From CAVZBW01 sp963778465 (lineage in GTDB: Bacteria; Actinomycetota; Acidimicrobiia; Acidimicrobiales; RAAP-2), in assembly GCA_963778465.1 (NCBI GenBank), contig CAVZUK010000003.1, forward strand, positions 1,860,001 through 1,924,000: a DNA stretch of 64,000 bases, read 5' to 3'. Shown here piece by piece: positions 63,329 to 64,000 of the stretch (position 1 is the first letter of the stretch; each line of letters begins with the position of its first letter). A program made the translations under genes and the position numbers. The notes under the pieces are model-generated. The model worked only from the letters and a program-made list of their open reading frames with translations, was not told the DNA's origin and did not search any database.

Positions 63329-64000
63329 GTGCCTGAATTGCCAGAGGTGGAGACGCTCCGCCAGGACCTGGGCCGCGAGGTCGTCGGGCGCAAGATCAAG
63401 TCGGTCTCGGTGACCAACGGACGCTCGGTGCGACGGCACGCCAACCCGAGGCAATTCCGGTCCCTGCTCGAGGGCCGCACCATCCGGTCGGTCAACCGCC
63501 TCGGCAAGTACCTGCTGATCGGCCTGGACAGCGGCAACACCCTCGTCGTCCACCTGGGCATGAGCGGGCAACTGCTGCGCGTCCGCAACATTCGGGACCC
63601 CAAGCCCAAGCACACCCACGTGGCGGTGGTCTTCTCGCAGGGCGGTGGCCTCTACTACGTCGACCCGAGGACCTTCGGGGAGCTCTTCATCTCGGTGCCG
63701 CCGGAGGACGGCCCGGGACCCGCGACAAGGTCCTCGGCCACGCTCGGGACCGGCGACGGAGCGGCCCTGCGCCGAGCCGTGCCCGAGCTCTCGCACCTCG
63801 GGTTCGACCCCGTGGAGGACGTCATGAGCTGGGACCGTTTCGGGGCCCTGCTGCGGAGCCGCAAGGTCGGCCTCAAGGCGTTGCTCATGGACCAGGAGTT
63901 CGTGGCGGGAATCGGCAACCTCTACTCCGACGAGATCCTCTTCTCGGCCGGCCTCCGCTACGACCGCTCGTCCAACTCGCTCTCCTCGACCGAGATCCGA
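63329..64000 (+). CDS. mutM: Formamidopyrimidine-DNA glycosylase (partial at window end)
   Basis: At least 224 residues; the gene runs off the window. GTG start. MPELPEVETLRQDL begins with the catalytic Pro2 (Pro after Met); LVVHLGMSGQLLRV is the beta-strand region. RKVGLKALLMDQEFVAGIGN, followed by LYSDEILF, is the helix-two-turn-helix. About 30 residues (VPPEDGPGPATRSSATLGTG...) are inserted before VPELSHLGFDP, longer than in standard Fpg. The zinc-finger end is beyond the window. Removes oxidised purines. Confidence 0.9.
   Translation, partial: MPELPEVETLRQDLGREVVGRKIKSVSVTNGRSVRRHANPRQFRSLLEGRTIRSVNRLGKYLLIGLDSGNTLVVHLGMSGQLLRVRNIRDPKPKHTHVAVVFSQGGGLYYVDPRTFGELFISVPPEDGPGPATRSSATLGTGDGAALRRAVPELSHLGFDPVEDVMSWDRFGALLRSRKVGLKALLMDQEFVAGIGNLYSDEILFSAGLRYDRSSNSLSSTEIR

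Overview
The window is high-GC DNA, almost wholly coding, from an actinomycetote. A WhiB regulator, a SepIVA/DivIVA-like septal protein, GTP-dependent PEP carboxykinase, a type A RNase P RNA, a mycobacterial-type zinc-ribbon/phosphatase pair and many GTG/TTG starts with 4-base overlaps all point there. The class Acidimicrobiia is my best guess, but it is an inference. No rRNA, tRNA, CRISPR array, transposase or integrase was recognised.

Layout. 0-9.5 kb: SDR dehydrogenase, MFS transporter, a secreted protein of unknown function, a methyltransferase, a minus-strand nuclease/ABC-ATPase pair, then NUDIX, zinc-ribbon, histidine phosphatase and DUF2889 genes. 9.5-16.8 kb: a tightly packed minus-strand run of BtuF-like binding protein, thiolase-like protein, CydD, CydC, NTF2-like protein and haloalkane dehalogenase, with a candidate C-rich small RNA or leader ahead of it. 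17-25.8 kb: P1 peptidase, a four-gene sugar/glycerol-phosphate type ABC importer, a K+ channel with RCK domain, a lipid-kinase-like protein and DUF202. 25.9-33.6 kb: accessory region with three secreted proteins (one a predicted seven-bladed propeller), SHOCT protein, isochorismatase-like hydrolase, a small gene behind a near-perfect LexA box, a second K+ channel and a DapB-like dehydrogenase. 33.6-44 kb: rnpB (minus), xseA (frameshifted) and xseB, MBL hydrolase, FAD reductase, serB, then a convergent glycerol operon (glpD, AGPS-like oxidase, glpK). 44-46.3 kb: Fur/PerR regulator, rubrerythrin, DUF3501, whiB. 46.3-54.5 kb: trpD, galK, CoA transferase/racemase, Lrp-type domain, pckG, thiL, XRE regulator, rpmB. 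54.6-64 kb: a housekeeping cluster of DAK2/FakA-type gene (frameshifted), recG, rsmD, coaD, sepIVA-like, DUF177, rpmF, plsX, acpP, rnc, mutM (cut by the window end).

How it fits together. Glycerol or glycerol-phosphate could enter through the ABC system and be used through GlpK, GlpD and the AGPS-like enzyme; PEP carboxykinase would link this to gluconeogenesis. The Fur/PerR, rubrerythrin and DUF3501 genes form a peroxide-defence unit. plsX, acpP and the FakA-type gene belong to phospholipid synthesis beside ribosome and DNA-repair genes.

Most interesting: (1) a LexA (SOS) box overlapping a good promoter in front of a 56-residue helical protein; (2) a 33-bp copy of the rnpB 3' end, 29/33 identical, about 0.9 kb away and flanking one secreted-protein gene; (3) a C-rich hairpin plus terminator that may be a small RNA; (4) the unusual cydDC/thiolase-like/dehalogenase operon; (5) three single-base frameshifts in xseA and the FakA-type gene, which are either sequence errors or real lesions.
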